Part shown: one piece after another, positions 5,400 through 6,202 of the stretch
Position numbering within the stretch: the first letter of the stretch is position 1
Layout: each line of letters opens with the position of its first letter
Assembly: GCA_945869935.1 (NCBI GenBank)
Contig: CAMBSA010000125.1
Span: 1 to 6,202 of the forward strand
DNA from: Bordetella parapertussis
Lineage (GTDB): Bacteria; Pseudomonadota; Gammaproteobacteria; Burkholderiales; SG8-39
Direction: 5' to 3'
Length of the DNA: 6,202 bases
Made by a program: the position numbers and the translations under genes
Notes under the pieces: model-generated
The model's database searches: none
What the model was told of the DNA's origin: nothing
What the model saw: only the letters and a program-made list of their open reading frames with translations

Positions 5400-6202
5400 T
5401 CTATCTCCACCGGCGACACGGGACGCAGCGGCAGCGCGAGCGCATAACGCGTATGGCGCTGTTCGCCAGAACGCACCAGCGCATTCCTGGCCACCATATC
5501 GGCCAGATCCCGCGTGGCGGTTGCCGGCGATGCACCGGTGATGCCGATGTATTTACCGGCGCTCAAACCGCCTTCAAACCCTTCCGGTCCTTCTCGCAGC
5601 ATGCGAAGCAGCGCTTTTATCTGACGATCGTTGAGCTGATTGCGCAAGCGGTCAAGCAAACGGTTTTTGTCTATCAGGAAATCGACGGCAGCGATCGACC
5701 GCCGTTGCGCCTCGATCACGGTCGCGGCGAACCATGCGAGCCAGGGCGTGATCTCCTGATGTTTGTTGTTGGCTTCGAGCGCGTTGTAATAGGCATTCCG
5801 ATTCGCAAGAACCGTCGCAGCCAATGCGATCAGGGTCGGGTGTCCCAGGCTTTGCGCGAGAACCTTTTCCACGATGGCCCGGCCGACACGGCCATTGCCA
5901 TCCTCGAACGGATGGATGCATACGAAGAAAAGGTGCGCGATACCTGCACGTGCCAGCGCGGGCAAGGCATCGGACCTTCCGGGTGCCGAGCGATTGATCC
6001 AGTCAATGAAGCGGGACATTTCAGCCGGCACGGATATGGATGGCGGCGCCTCGAAGTGAACCGTCGGGTTGTGGATGGCACCGGACACCACCTGCATCGG
6101 CTCGACGTGTGCTCGATACGCGCCGACATGCTTCAGATCGCGCCGACCCAGCGTCAGCATCCGATGCCACCGGAACAACAGGTCATGCGATAGCGGTTCG
6201 GC
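5378..6202 (-). CDS. Fic-family protein adenylyltransferase (DUF4172-type), N-terminus outside window
   Basis: The window holds 274 residues of an open frame that continues past the right edge without a start. The TTG at 6178 lies inside conserved sequence (HDLLFRWHR), so it is not the real start. Fic enzymes transfer AMP from ATP to a hydroxyl on a target protein. The motif HPFEDGNGRVGR (window residues 97-108) matches HxFx(D/E)GNGRxxR completely: catalytic His, metal-binding Asp and the phosphate-binding GNGR loop are present. Upstream, MQVVSGAIHNPTVHFEAPP resembles the substrate-docking flap of Fic proteins that carry an N-terminal DUF4172 domain. The C-terminal part (about residues 190-260; LNDRQIKALLRML then GITGASPATATRDL) looks like a winged helix. 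Such proteins are about 370 residues, so roughly 100 are missing here. They include the region expected to carry the inhibitory (S/T)xxxE(G/N) helix, so autoinhibition cannot be assessed. Base composition looks somewhat less GC-rich than the neighbouring genes. The target is unknown. Confidence 0.9.
   Translation of the reverse strand, partial: AEPLSHDLLFRWHRMLTLGRRDLKHVGAYRAHVEPMQVVSGAIHNPTVHFEAPPSISVPAEMSRFIDWINRSAPGRSDALPALARAGIAHLFFVCIHPFEDGNGRVGRAIVEKVLAQSLGHPTLIALAATVLANRNAYYNALEANNKHQEITPWLAWFAATVIEAQRRSIAAVDFLIDKNRLLDRLRNQLNDRQIKALLRMLREGPEGFEGGLSAGKYIGITGASPATATRDLADMVARNALVRSGEQRHTRYALALPLRPVSPVEIDERGNIV

Noticed and set aside
5453..6193. 246-codon + strand frame opposite fic
   Set aside because: No domain resemblance. 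The complete Fic motif on the - strand explains the coding signal.

Overview
The window is GC-rich, densely coded bacterial DNA. Codon use and gene families suggest a proteobacterium, probably a betaproteobacterium of the Rhodocyclales/Azoarcus-Thauera type; that placement is an inference from general impression, not from a marker gene. The theme is nucleotide second-messenger signalling, flanked by one mobile-element remnant on the left and a Fic protein gene on the right.

Layout: (1) bases 2-136 (+) encode the last 44 residues of an IS630-family transposase, so the window opens inside the right end of an insertion sequence. (2) About 100 bases later a large + strand gene (240-2603) encodes a soluble class III nucleotidyl cyclase with the order GAF-GAF-PAS-cyclase and a short C-terminal helical module. 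This is the architecture of Anabaena CyaB1/CyaB2, and its catalytic residues are complete and of the adenylate-cyclase type. (3) On the - strand, converging on the cyclase with a 33-base gap, is a two-gene operon: a DUF3391/HD-GYP protein (5092 to 3896), then a GGDEF-EAL protein (3899 to 2637). The second gene starts at a GTG that overlaps the first gene's TGA. (4) A 285-base gap (5093-5377) holds small inverted repeats and no gene. (5) On the - strand, 6202 to 5378 is the C-terminal three quarters of a Fic-family adenylyltransferase (DUF4172-type) whose 5' end lies outside the window.

The most notable point is that both products of the - strand operon belong to cyclic-di-GMP turnover families but have lost key catalytic residues. 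The HD-GYP protein reads QDVGL where HDxGK is expected, yet keeps HHExxDGxGYP. The GGDEF-EAL protein reads GRDEI for GGDEF and QIG for EAL, and lacks most EAL metal ligands, yet keeps an RxxD inhibitory-site motif at the usual spacing. A plausible reading (inference) is a translationally coupled pair of c-di-GMP receptor or scaffold proteins rather than enzymes. The adjacent cyclase looks fully active and would make cAMP under GAF/PAS control, so cAMP and c-di-GMP signalling genes lie tail to tail here. Whether they interact functionally cannot be read from the sequence.
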